Position numbers and translations under genes: made by a program. DNA of 64,000 bases from Elusimicrobia bacterium RIFOXYA2_FULL_39_19 (lineage in GTDB: Bacteria > Elusimicrobiota > Endomicrobiia > CG1-02-37-114 > XYA2-FULL-39-19): contig MGVC01000001.1 of assembly GCA_001800285.1 (NCBI GenBank), forward strand, positions 1 through 64,000, read 5' to 3'. Below the pieces are notes generated by a model, which was given only the letters and a program-made list of their open reading frames with translations, searched no databases and had not been told where the DNA came from. The stretch's first letter is position 1. Every line of letters begins with the position of its first letter. Below, piece by piece: positions 47,874 to 56,153 of this stretch.

Positions 47874-50597
47874 ATGGGAAAAAACAACTGTTATCCCATA
47901 ATATCAACTGCATTTCTTTTTTTAACACTATTATGTGTCATTAGTGTTAACCCTGTTACGGCCCAAAACTTCATTGATGATTTAAGGTACGGTTCTCCGG
48001 AATTGCGTATGAAAGCAATAGATACAATAGGGAGAACCAAAGAATCCCGCTATATAGGCCTCCTTATTGAAAACTTCAAGGACCCGGACCCGGGTGTAAG
48101 AACCAGCGTAATAAAAGCACTCCACTTAATGCAGGTAAAAAGTTATACAGACAATTATATAGCCGGCCTTTCAGATAACTCACCGGAAGTCTGTGAAGCA
48201 ATAAGAAAAATGCTTATTGATTTTATGGAACCCAAGCTCCTGGAAAGATTAAAAGAAGAAGTTGTAAAAAATGAAAATCCTCAGATACGTCAACAAGTAG
48301 CCATGCTTTTTGGAGAAGCAAAAGAAAAAACCTCAGTTGAGGTATTAATAAAAGCGCTGAAAGATAATGATTTCATAAGATTTGCCGCGGTAAAGTCGCT
48401 TGGCCAGATTGGAGACAAAACAGCTGTTTCAAACCTTATCAGCACGTTATCTGATCCGTTAGGTGAAGTAAAAATACAGGCAGCCCGTTCCCTGGCAGAC
48501 CTTAAAATTTCAAATGCAGTTCCATATATGTTTAATCAGCTGGATGAAAAGGACCCCGCTGTTAGAGTAGAGATGGAAAAAGTGCTGGAAAAATTTGTTT
48601 CAAAGGAAACAATACTGTATTTTACCGAAGCTCTATTGAAAGACCAGCGTATAAGCGTAAGGAAGTTTTCAGCAAAGGCCCTAGGCATATTGGGTGATAA
48701 ATCAGCAGCACCTGTTTTATTTGAAGCCTTAAAAGATAAAGATGCAACCACAAGAGAAGAAGTGATGCGGTCAATAAGCATGCTTTCGGATAAAACATTG
48801 GTATTTAATTATTGTCTTACTTTAAAAAACAAAGATTCTGTTATTAAAACGTTCATACTTACAGAATTGGAAAAACTTAAAGATCCTCGTGCTTTACCGT
48901 CACTCATTGATGCCTTGAAAAGGGAAAAATCACCGGAATTTCGTGAAATGATACAAAAAACCATGATGGAGGTGGCAGATCCTGCTGTGCTTGATGTTAT
49001 TTCAAAAGGCATGTCAGATTCAAACCTGTTAGTAAGAGTTGCCTGTGTCAATATAGCCGGAAAACTAAAAATAAAAGAACTATTGCCGGAACTTAGCAAA
49101 TCTCTAAAGAATGAAAAAAGTTTCGAATTAAAATTTGCCATTATAGCTACCATAAAAAATTATTCCGATAAATCTGTCCTGCCGGAACTTCATGATGCGC
49201 TGGTAAAAGAAAAGAATATAGAAATAAAAATAGCTATCATTGATGCCCTGAAAGATTTTCAGGATTACTCATCTATTCCGTCTCTTTTACAGTGTTTAAA
49301 AGTTGGTGATGAAATGTTAAGAATGGAAGCAGAAGGACTGTTAAATAAACTTGCTGATGTGAAATCAGTTAATTACTTTCTCGAAGCGGCAAAAGATAGA
49401 GACCTTGTAGTCCGCTCCTATGCAATGAAAGTAGTCAAAGAATACCCGACAGCCAGTGCGGTGCCTATTGCCCTGGCAGGTTTAAATGATAAAGATGTTT
49501 ACATCAGGCTTGATGCCGTAAAAACATTGGGCCAGATAGGAGATAAAACCGTTATACCGGAACTGGCAAAAAAACTGGATGATAATGAGGAAGAAATAAA
49601 AATTGAAACCATAAAATCCCTTGCACAGCTGGGGGATCCGGCCATAGCGGATTATGTGCTCAAGGCGCTAAAAGATAAATCTGCTCAGGTGCGCATAGAA
49701 GCTATAAAACTGCTGGGAACCTATTACGATGAAGAAATGACAGGAGATTTTATAAAAGCACTCAAAAAATCTTCTGAACCGGAAGTAAAAGAACAGATAA
49801 TACTTGTATTAAGCAAATCAACCGATAAAAATGCAAAAAATATTTTAAAGAAAACTCTCAGGGACACAGACCCTGCCATAAGAAAGGCTGTGGTTACTGC
49901 CCTCGGCGAAATGGATGACCCTGCAATAATCCCTGAATTAAAAGACTTGTATGCAAAGGAGTTTGCCGGAGAAGTAAGAATAGAAATTATAATTGCCCTG
50001 GCAAAACTAAAAGCCCGTGAAATGATACCTGATTTTATAAACGGTTTATATGACCAGTCGAAAGAGTTTAGCGATGCTTCTAAAGTTGCCCTGGATTTGG
50101 TGATAAATCAGTCTGATGCCAGGTACCTGGCTGCAACTATTCAGAACGAACATAAGGAAGTAAGAAATTATTGCATAACAGCGCTGACAAAGCTTAATAA
50201 CAAGGAATGTGTCCCTGAGCTGTTTCAGACTCTGAAAAACCTGCAGGGCCCCGTAAGGCCCCAGGTAATGAAGCTTATAGACACGCTTAATGATAATAAA
50301 ACGCCCGCAGAATACCTGTCGCTTATAGAAAAACCGTCAACAAGTAATGATAAGGAATTATTGATATGGATTGTTCGCAATCTTGCCAGGTACAAAGATA
50401 ATTCAGCAATAGAATACCTGGCTCTTTCAATAAGAAATGGAAACGATGAAATTAGAAAAGAAACCGTAATATCTCTAAATAAAATAGGCGGTGCAAAGTC
50501 CAGGGAAATATTGATATATGTTTCAAATAATGATGTTTCATTGACTTTAAGAAATTTCACAAAAAAAACATTAGAAGGAGGGGGTGTTGTTAAATGA
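47874..50597 (+). CDS. Large HEAT-repeat protein, secreted
   Basis: A 907-residue protein with a signal peptide (FLFLTLLCVISVNPVTAQ) and about 25 HEAT/PBS-lyase-like repeats, each near 31 residues, for example FIRFAAVKSLGQIGDKTAVS, VYIRLDAVKTLGQIGDKTVI and PAIRKAVVTALGEMDDPAII. HEAT solenoids bind other proteins; this one should be exported. It heads a run of overlapping genes, sharing 4 bases with the next. Confidence 0.9.
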   Translation: MGKNNCYPIISTAFLFLTLLCVISVNPVTAQNFIDDLRYGSPELRMKAIDTIGRTKESRYIGLLIENFKDPDPGVRTSVIKALHLMQVKSYTDNYIAGLSDNSPEVCEAIRKMLIDFMEPKLLERLKEEVVKNENPQIRQQVAMLFGEAKEKTSVEVLIKALKDNDFIRFAAVKSLGQIGDKTAVSNLISTLSDPLGEVKIQAARSLADLKISNAVPYMFNQLDEKDPAVRVEMEKVLEKFVSKETILYFTEALLKDQRISVRKFSAKALGILGDKSAAPVLFEALKDKDATTREEVMRSISMLSDKTLVFNYCLTLKNKDSVIKTFILTELEKLKDPRALPSLIDALKREKSPEFREMIQKTMMEVADPAVLDVISKGMSDSNLLVRVACVNIAGKLKIKELLPELSKSLKNEKSFELKFAIIATIKNYSDKSVLPELHDALVKEKNIEIKIAIIDALKDFQDYSSIPSLLQCLKVGDEMLRMEAEGLLNKLADVKSVNYFLEAAKDRDLVVRSYAMKVVKEYPTASAVPIALAGLNDKDVYIRLDAVKTLGQIGDKTVIPELAKKLDDNEEEIKIETIKSLAQLGDPAIADYVLKALKDKSAQVRIEAIKLLGTYYDEEMTGDFIKALKKSSEPEVKEQIILVLSKSTDKNAKNILKKTLRDTDPAIRKAVVTALGEMDDPAIIPELKDLYAKEFAGEVRIEIIIALAKLKAREMIPDFINGLYDQSKEFSDASKVALDLVINQSDARYLAATIQNEHKEVRNYCITALTKLNNKECVPELFQTLKNLQGPVRPQVMKLIDTLNDNKTPAEYLSLIEKPSTSNDKELLIWIVRNLARYKDNSAIEYLALSIRNGNDEIRKETVISLNKIGGAKSREILIYVSNNDVSLTLRNFTKKTLEGGGVVK

Positions 50598-50971
50598 TTA
50601 AATCCGGAAGAAGGATTAAGCTTGAACTGATAAGATTTACTGTGTATGTGGTATTAGCAGTTATGATGGCAATATCGGTTAATTTTTACTGGTTTCTCTC
50701 AACGGTTCTGCCGCCAACCATGCTGGCCCAGAGTTTAATGAGAATCGTTATGTTTTCAGTCATTGAACTGATATTAATCCTGGGTATTACCGTGCTTCTT
50801 GTAAAATGGTTTACTTTTACTGTAATAGGCCCGCTTCCGCGGCTCCAGGAAGAAATAAATGACATGGTAAGCAAGGATGAATTTCGTGATTTAGTAGTAC
50901 GAAATAGCGATAAAATAAAAGAATTTGTTGATTCAGTAAATCTCATAATACAGAGATTAAATAAAAAATGA
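50594..50971 (+). CDS. Two-membrane-span protein with HAMP-like tail, copy 1
   Basis: A 125-residue protein with two membrane helices (about residues 14-32 and 48-68) and a HAMP-like cytoplasmic segment (VIGPLPRLQEEINDMVSKDE onwards). No output domain. It overlaps the next SUMF1-like gene by 4 bases. The pair is repeated at 51849-53011. Confidence 0.7.
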   Translation: MIKSGRRIKLELIRFTVYVVLAVMMAISVNFYWFLSTVLPPTMLAQSLMRIVMFSVIELILILGITVLLVKWFTFTVIGPLPRLQEEINDMVSKDEFRDLVVRNSDKIKEFVDSVNLIIQRLNKK

Positions 50972-51729
50972 AAAAAATAACAGCAGTATTACTATTACTA
51001 TGTCTTGCCGCTGTAAGCGGTATTTGCGCAGATAAAAAAGCCAAAACCGAAGCTCCGCAGGTACAACAGATTTTAGGTATGGTTTATATTCCTGCAGGAG
51101 AATTTTTAATGGGAACCGAAGAAGGTTTTGAATATGAATACCCGTTAAGAAAAGTTGTGCTTCAAGGATTTTATATTGATAAATATGAAATTACCAACAG
51201 CCAATATAAAAGATTTATTGAATCTACCGACACAACTCCTCCGTCGCATTGGAAAAACAATACTTATTCAAAAGGCGAAGATAATTTGCCTGTCACTAAC
51301 GTAAGTTATTACGATGCCTTAGCCTATGCTAAATGGGCAGGCAAGCGCATTCCAACAGAAGAAGAGTGGGAGCGCGCCGCCAGGGGCACAGGTGGAAGTT
51401 ATTATCCATGGGGAAACACCTGGGATAAGAATAACGCAAACGTAAGGCCTATGTTTGGTTTTGGCAAGGCAAAAAATGTTGGCAGTTTTCCTGAAGGTGC
51501 GTCGGTTGAAGGTGCCTGTGATATGTGCGGTAATGTATGGGAGTGGACCACTTCCTGGTTTCTGCCATATTCTGGGAATACCAAGCCTGACCCGAACTAT
51601 GGTGAAAAGTATAAAATCATCCGTGGAGGCAGTTACAGGCAGTCTGAAGTAATAGCCCAAACCATGAGACGGGACTACTTAGATCCAAATTCAACGCGCA
51701 TAGATGTTGGCTTTCGCTGTGTAAAATAA
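50968..51729 (+). CDS. SUMF1/FGE-like protein, copy 1
   Basis: A 253-residue protein with signal peptide and a formylglycine-generating-enzyme-like domain: GMVYIPAGEFLMGTEEGFEY, YEITNSQYKRFIE, VSYYDALAYAKWAGKRIPTE, CGNVWEWTTSW, IIRGGSY, DVGFRCVK. The two catalytic cysteines of true FGE that follow RGGSY are absent (RQSEVIAQ), so it is not expected to make formylglycine. Likely an exported binding protein. Confidence 0.85.
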   Translation: MKKITAVLLLLCLAAVSGICADKKAKTEAPQVQQILGMVYIPAGEFLMGTEEGFEYEYPLRKVVLQGFYIDKYEITNSQYKRFIESTDTTPPSHWKNNTYSKGEDNLPVTNVSYYDALAYAKWAGKRIPTEEEWERAARGTGGSYYPWGNTWDKNNANVRPMFGFGKAKNVGSFPEGASVEGACDMCGNVWEWTTSWFLPYSGNTKPDPNYGEKYKIIRGGSYRQSEVIAQTMRRDYLDPNSTRIDVGFRCVK

Positions 51730-51733
51730 AAAT

Positions 51734-51805
51734 AGGGACACTTCCCATAATTTTCAAACAGGTGAAAAAGCAATTGTTTTGAAATAAAATATGGGAAGTG
51801 TCCCT
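51734..51805. repeat. 16-base inverted repeat with GGGACACTTCCC arms
   Basis: AGGGACACTTCCCATA (51734-51749) and its exact complement TATGGGAAGTGTCCCT (51790-51805) flank 40 bases. Such palindromes are often mobile hairpins dispersed by REP-associated transposases; no transposase is next to it. It separates the two duplicated gene pairs. Confidence 0.7.
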
Positions 51806-51848
51806 GGATATCTATATCACTTCGCAATTATAAAAAAATGGGGGCCAT

Positions 51849-52262
51849 ATGATTTGGGACGGCAAAGAAAGAAGAAGACGTATCCTGGTAGAAAGAAAAG
51901 TACAGCTGCAATACCTTACCTTAATATTTGCATCCTATTTAACCGTTTTAATACTTATTGAAATCCAGCTTTATTCATTTTTAAAAAGTATACTGCCGAA
52001 AATACAATTTGCTACAGATCATTCTTATATATTAGGTCTGGGAATTACCATAATGGTAGAAATGCTGGTAGTTGTATGCATAGTGGGGTTTGCTATTGCT
52101 GTGCATTCACAGAGAATTGTGGGGCCCATACCAAGAATTACCAGGGAAATTGACTCCATGTTAAAGACCGGTAATTATCATCACGTACAAATAAGAAAGA
52201 AAGATTACATTTTCGGGCTTACAGAAAAAATTAATGGACTTGTTGACAAAGTTCAAAAATGA
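51849..52262 (+). CDS. Two-membrane-span protein with HAMP-like tail, copy 2
   Basis: A 137-residue paralogue of the 50594 gene: two membrane helices (about residues 22-42 and 56-78) and a HAMP-like end (IVGPIPRITREIDSMLKTGN onwards). GGGGGCCAT precedes the ATG. It overlaps the following SUMF1-like gene by 4 bases (ATGA), as in the first copy. Confidence 0.7.
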   Translation: MIWDGKERRRRILVERKVQLQYLTLIFASYLTVLILIEIQLYSFLKSILPKIQFATDHSYILGLGITIMVEMLVVVCIVGFAIAVHSQRIVGPIPRITREIDSMLKTGNYHHVQIRKKDYIFGLTEKINGLVDKVQK

Positions 52263-53011
52263 AAACAAAAAGTGTAATAATATTTCTGGCAAGTTTATGG
52301 CTGAACACTGCGTTTTGTGCTGAAAAGTCACAAGAAAACAGATATATAGGCATGGTGTATGTTCCGGCTGGAGTTGCGCTGATAGGCACCGATGAGGGTT
52401 TTGTTTGCGAAAAACCAAGACACGTTCTTTTCATAAAAGGATTTTATATTGATAAGAATGAAGTAACCAACAGCCAATATAAAATATTTATAGATGCCAC
52501 AAAACGCAGTATCCCTGCACACTGGATTAACGGAACATATCCCCAGGGTTACGAATTGTATCCGGTAACTAATGTAACTTATTATGACGCTTTTGCATAC
52601 GCCAAATGGGCAGGAAAACGCCTGCCAAAAGAAGAAGAATGGGAAAAAGCCGCAAAAGGCAAAAAAAATTATATTTATCCTTGGGGAGAACAATGGGAAG
52701 ATGAATGTGCAAATGTACGGTCATTATTCCAGTTCTTTGACGGTTTAATGCCGGTTGGAAGCTACCCTCTCGGGAAAAGCGTGTGCGGCGCATTTGATAT
52801 GGCAGGCAATGCCCGGGAATGGACAGCTTCCTGGTTTATTCCATATAAAGAAAGTTTTAATTGGAACGAAAATATGAAAGAATATTATAAAGTAATTCGT
52901 GGCGGAAGCTACAAAACAACGAAAGGTATGTCGCAGGTTTTCAGAAGAGATATGTTGGAACCGGATGGTTATTCTGAAGACCTGGGCTTCAGGTGTGTAA
53001 AAGATGAGTGA
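52259..53011 (+). CDS. SUMF1/FGE-like protein, copy 2
   Basis: A 250-residue paralogue of the 50968 gene, with signal peptide, GMVYVPAGVALIGTDEGFV, NEVTNSQYKIFIDATKR, VTYYDAFAYAKWAGKRLPKE, MAGNAREWTASW, VIRGGSYKTTK and DLGFRCVKDE. It also lacks the catalytic cysteine pair. Its last 8 bases overlap the gltX start, so glutamyl-tRNA synthetase is translationally linked to it. Confidence 0.85.
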   Translation: MKTKSVIIFLASLWLNTAFCAEKSQENRYIGMVYVPAGVALIGTDEGFVCEKPRHVLFIKGFYIDKNEVTNSQYKIFIDATKRSIPAHWINGTYPQGYELYPVTNVTYYDAFAYAKWAGKRLPKEEEWEKAAKGKKNYIYPWGEQWEDECANVRSLFQFFDGLMPVGSYPLGKSVCGAFDMAGNAREWTASWFIPYKESFNWNENMKEYYKVIRGGSYKTTKGMSQVFRRDMLEPDGYSEDLGFRCVKDE

Positions 53012-54488
53012 CACAAAAATCAGAGTAAGATTTGCCCCGTCCCCTACGGGTTATCTGCACATAGGTGGAGCCAGAACGGCTCTTTTTAACTGGCTTTTTG
53101 CCAAAAAGACCGGCGGTACATTTATCCTGAGGATAGAAGATACGGACGAAGCGCGCTCAACGGATGAGTCTGTAAATGCTATTTTTGAAAGCATGCAGTG
53201 GCTGGGCCTTGACTGGGATGAAGGCCCTGTACCAGGTGCCAGTTTGCAGGAAATAAAAAGCAAAGGAAATTACGGCCCCTATTTCCAGATGCAGAGAATT
53301 GATATTTATCAGAAGTATGCACAGCAGTTGCTCAAAGACGGCAAGGCGTATCATTGTTACTGCAGTTCCGAAGAACTGGAACAGGCAAGAAAAGACCAAT
53401 TGGAAAACAAAGGTTCCTTAAAATACAGCGGTAAATGCAAGAAGTTATCACAGGAAGAAAAAAACAGTTTTGAAGCGCAAGGGAAAAAACCGGTAATACG
53501 TTTTAATATGCCAGCCGAAGGCAAAACAGGTTTTGATGACCTGGTAAGAGGCCGGATAGATTTTGAAAATGCCCAGCTGGATGATTTTGTAATATTAAAA
53601 GCCAGCGGCATACCTACATATAATTTTGCATGTACGGTAGATGACCATTTAATGGAAATTACGCACATTTTACGCGGTGATGACCATTTGTCCAATACCC
53701 CAAGGCAGATACAGCTTTATAACGCACTTGGTTTTAAAAATATCCCGCTGTTTGGCCATTTATCAATGATTTTAGGGCCAGACGGGGCGCGACTGTCAAA
53801 ACGTCACGGCGCAACCAGTATTATGGAATACAGACAGCAGGGCTATTTACCGGAAACAATTGTTAATTATTTGGTTTTGCTCGGCTGGTCTACTGTTGAC
53901 AGCCAGCAGTTGTTTGAAAAAGAGGAAATGATACAGAAATTTTCTGCAGACCGTTGTTCAAAAGCTGCTGCTGTTTTTGACCCGCAGAAATTATTATGGA
54001 TGAACGGCGAGTACGTAAGGAAAACACCGGTAGAACGTTTACTGGAGCTTGCCTCAAAAAGCGGGTTCATAGATATAAGCAATGATATGAAATATAACTT
54101 AATGAAATCAGCAGTAAGCCTTGAACAGGAAAAAATAAAACTGCTGACCGACATAGCGTATAAAACTGAATTCTTTTTCAAAGAAGTAGTTGAATATGAC
54201 CCTAAAGCCGTAGAGAAAACGCTTAAAACACCTGTTGCCAGGGATATTTTAACCGGTATAAAAACAAAATTCAGCGAAACGCAGGATTTTACCAAAGAAA
54301 ACCTGGAAAAACTCTGTAGAGAACTTGCTATAGAAAAAGGTATTAAGCCGGGGCAGATATTTCACCCTGTAAGGGTGGCAGTAAGCGGGCGCACCGAAGG
54401 CCCGTGCCTATTTGGTATGTTAGCACTACTGGCAAAAGAAAGGGTAATGCAGAGAATTGATTACACTCTTAAAAATTTGGTACAATAG
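53004..54488 (+). CDS. gltX: Glutamyl-tRNA synthetase
   Basis: A 494-residue class I synthetase: PTGYLHIGGARTALFNWLFA (HIGH-type motif), a complete Rossmann core and ARLSKRHGATSI (KMSKS-type), followed by the anticodon-binding helical domain. It charges tRNA-Glu. glnS is also present 1.7 kb on, so this lineage appears to use direct glutamine charging, and a non-discriminating role is not needed. It overlaps the previous gene by 8 bases. Confidence 0.97.
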   Translation: MSDTKIRVRFAPSPTGYLHIGGARTALFNWLFAKKTGGTFILRIEDTDEARSTDESVNAIFESMQWLGLDWDEGPVPGASLQEIKSKGNYGPYFQMQRIDIYQKYAQQLLKDGKAYHCYCSSEELEQARKDQLENKGSLKYSGKCKKLSQEEKNSFEAQGKKPVIRFNMPAEGKTGFDDLVRGRIDFENAQLDDFVILKASGIPTYNFACTVDDHLMEITHILRGDDHLSNTPRQIQLYNALGFKNIPLFGHLSMILGPDGARLSKRHGATSIMEYRQQGYLPETIVNYLVLLGWSTVDSQQLFEKEEMIQKFSADRCSKAAAVFDPQKLLWMNGEYVRKTPVERLLELASKSGFIDISNDMKYNLMKSAVSLEQEKIKLLTDIAYKTEFFFKEVVEYDPKAVEKTLKTPVARDILTGIKTKFSETQDFTKENLEKLCRELAIEKGIKPGQIFHPVRVAVSGRTEGPCLFGMLALLAKERVMQRIDYTLKNLVQ

Positions 54489-54496
54489 GGACTATT

Positions 54497-54781
54497 ATGG
54501 AAGATAAAAATATTGATAAAAACTTTATAGGCCTGATTATTTCTCTTTCTGCTTCCGCCTGGCAGCATTTAGGCAAGCTGGAAAACCCGGTAACGGGTAA
54601 AGTAGAAAAAAGCATGGAAAATGCAAAGATGTCTATTGATATGCTTGAAATGCTGAAGGACAAAACAAAAGGCAATCTAACAAATGAAGAAGAAAAGTTA
54701 GTGGACAATACTTTAGCTGACCTGAAACTTAACTACGTAGAAGAAATACGCCACGGGGATGCACCCAGTACCTCAAACTAA
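54497..54781 (+). CDS. DUF1844-family protein
   Basis: A 94-residue protein: FIGLIISLSASAWQHLGKLE, then NAKMSIDMLEMLKDKTKGNL and EEKLVDNTLADLKLNYVEE, the DUF1844 pattern. The family is common in diderm bacteria and has no known function. It ends just before tRNA-Gln. Confidence 0.85.
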   Translation: MEDKNIDKNFIGLIISLSASAWQHLGKLENPVTGKVEKSMENAKMSIDMLEMLKDKTKGNLTNEEEKLVDNTLADLKLNYVEEIRHGDAPSTSN

Positions 54782-54789
54782 AACACAAT

Positions 54790-54861
54790 TGCCGGGTAGT
54801 GTAATGGCAACACGCCTGCCTCTGGAGCAGGTTACTCTAGGTTCGACTCCTAGCCCGGCAG
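54790..54861 (+). tRNA. tRNA-Gln(CTG)
   Basis: TGCCGGG (54790-54796) pairs with CCCGGCA (54854-54860); anticodon loop CTCTGGA with anticodon CTG; T-loop TTCGACT; discriminator G; no encoded CCA. It lies between gltX and glnS. Confidence 0.95.
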
Positions 54862-54897
54862 AATAAAAAAACCGTCTTTATGGCGGTTTTTTTATTT
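54845..54897 (+). repeat. 53-base direct repeat, copy 1 (tRNA 3' end + terminator)
   Basis: Identical to 55028-55080. It contains the last 17 bases of tRNA-Gln, a 4-base linker and the terminator AACCGTC-TTTAT-GGCGGTT with TTTTTTT. Confidence 0.9.
54866..54892 (+). terminator. tRNA-Gln terminator
   Basis: AACCGTC pairs with GGCGGTT around a TTTAT loop, followed by a T-run. A second identical copy lies at 55049-55075 within the repeat. Confidence 0.85.
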
Positions 54898-55027
54898 TAG
54901 GCTGTCAGGAGTCGAAGCCGACCCGAGCGCTGCATTGAATTGCAGAAGAGCTTAACAGATAAATAGTTAGAAAGCGGAAGCGAGGGCGGCAGGGGATGGA
55001 GGAGAAGCGATAGCGACGGGGGAAGAG
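54898..55027 (+). other. 130-base insert between the tRNA repeats
   Basis: No open frame. It is richer in G and C than its surroundings, with CTGCA-TTGAAT-TGCAG (about 54931-54947) as a palindrome and AGGAGTCGAAGCC resembling the reverse complement of the tRNA T-arm. It looks like a small inserted element or the product of a local duplication. Confidence 0.5.
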
Positions 55028-55080
55028 GACTCCTAGCCCGGCAGAATAAAAAAACCGTCTTTATGGCGGTTTTTTTATTT
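55028..55080 (+). repeat. 53-base direct repeat, copy 2
   Basis: An exact copy of 54845-54897, beginning with the tRNA-Gln 3' end and including its terminator, but with no tRNA 5' part. Confidence 0.9.
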
Positions 55081-55187
55081 ATAAATATAATTTAGCAAAC
55101 GCATTGCAATCCAATACAGAAAAAACATAATAATTAGTTTCGGTTTTACAAACCACTAATCACAAATAACTTAATCACTTCTTAATG

Positions 55188-56123
55188 TTATTTAATTATC
55201 TGGACTTCGGGTATCATTTTGATGCGGAATTTCTGAAGGGCTTTGCTTTTTATAAGGTTTGCAAGCAATAAAACGCTTTTAAAGGAAGCGTTTTTTTTGT
55301 TTATAAGGAAGTTCGGGTGTTTGGGCGAAATCTGCGCACCTTTATACAATTTGCCTTTCAAGCCCAGCCGGTCCGTTACTGCGGCGGCCGGAATAAGGGG
55401 AAACGGGTCATTTTTTATTACTGAAGAGAATTCTTTTTTAACCGCAGCAGAAACACTTTTTAAAGGAATGTTTTTAAAAAAACTTCCTGCGCTCGGGTAT
55501 TCAAGTGGCTGGTATTTATTTCTGTACGCTTTACAACTTTTTATTTTTTCTGTTATTTTATTTTTTTTGCCCTTTTCAGCCTTAAACCAGACAGCTGTGA
55601 TAATTTCGTCATTATGCTTGAATATACTGTCGCGATAGGCAAATTTGCACTCTTTATTTGTACGGGTTACTAAAACAGGAGGTGTTTTCATGCAATTCAG
55701 GCTTTCTACTTTTGCTACACTGTCTTTTATTTCACCAAGAAAAGCGCCGGCATTGCCTCTTACGGCGCCTCCGGCAGTACCGGGAAGCCCGCCAGCCCAT
55801 TCAATCCCGGCAAAACTATTTTTGGAAAAGAAATTTACCGCTCTTTTCATTTCAGTGCCGGCAGAGCAATAGATATACCCGTCATTTGTTTTACCTATTT
55901 TCTGCCTGAATATTTTTACAATAAGCCCGTTATAACCTTTTTCGCTGAAAAGCACGTTGGTTCCGGACCCCAGGACAAAGTAACGGGTTTTATTTGTTTT
56001 TGCCCAAGTAATAGCATCAATGATGTCTTTATTTGATTTAGCTTTAACGAAGTGTTTTGCTTTTCCGCCGATTTTAAAGGAAGTGTGTTTTTTAAGCGGT
56101 ATGTTTTTAAGGATTTTTATCAT
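55188..56123 (-). CDS. murB: UDP-N-acetylenolpyruvoylglucosamine reductase
   Basis: A 311-residue FAD enzyme of peptidoglycan synthesis. FKIGGKAKHFV, RYFVLGSGTNVLFSEKGYNG (FAD), AGGLPGTAGGAVRGNAGAFLG, FAYRDSIF (active-site Tyr/Ser region) and YPSAGSFFKN (catalytic Ser) are all visible. Type II MurB length. Alone on the minus strand, converging with the tRNA-Gln side. Confidence 0.95.
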   Translation of the reverse strand: MIKILKNIPLKKHTSFKIGGKAKHFVKAKSNKDIIDAITWAKTNKTRYFVLGSGTNVLFSEKGYNGLIVKIFRQKIGKTNDGYIYCSAGTEMKRAVNFFSKNSFAGIEWAGGLPGTAGGAVRGNAGAFLGEIKDSVAKVESLNCMKTPPVLVTRTNKECKFAYRDSIFKHNDEIITAVWFKAEKGKKNKITEKIKSCKAYRNKYQPLEYPSAGSFFKNIPLKSVSAAVKKEFSSVIKNDPFPLIPAAAVTDRLGLKGKLYKGAQISPKHPNFLINKKNASFKSVLLLANLIKSKALQKFRIKMIPEVQIIK

Positions 56124-56153
56124 AACTGAAGATAATATTGCGGGAAATGTGCT

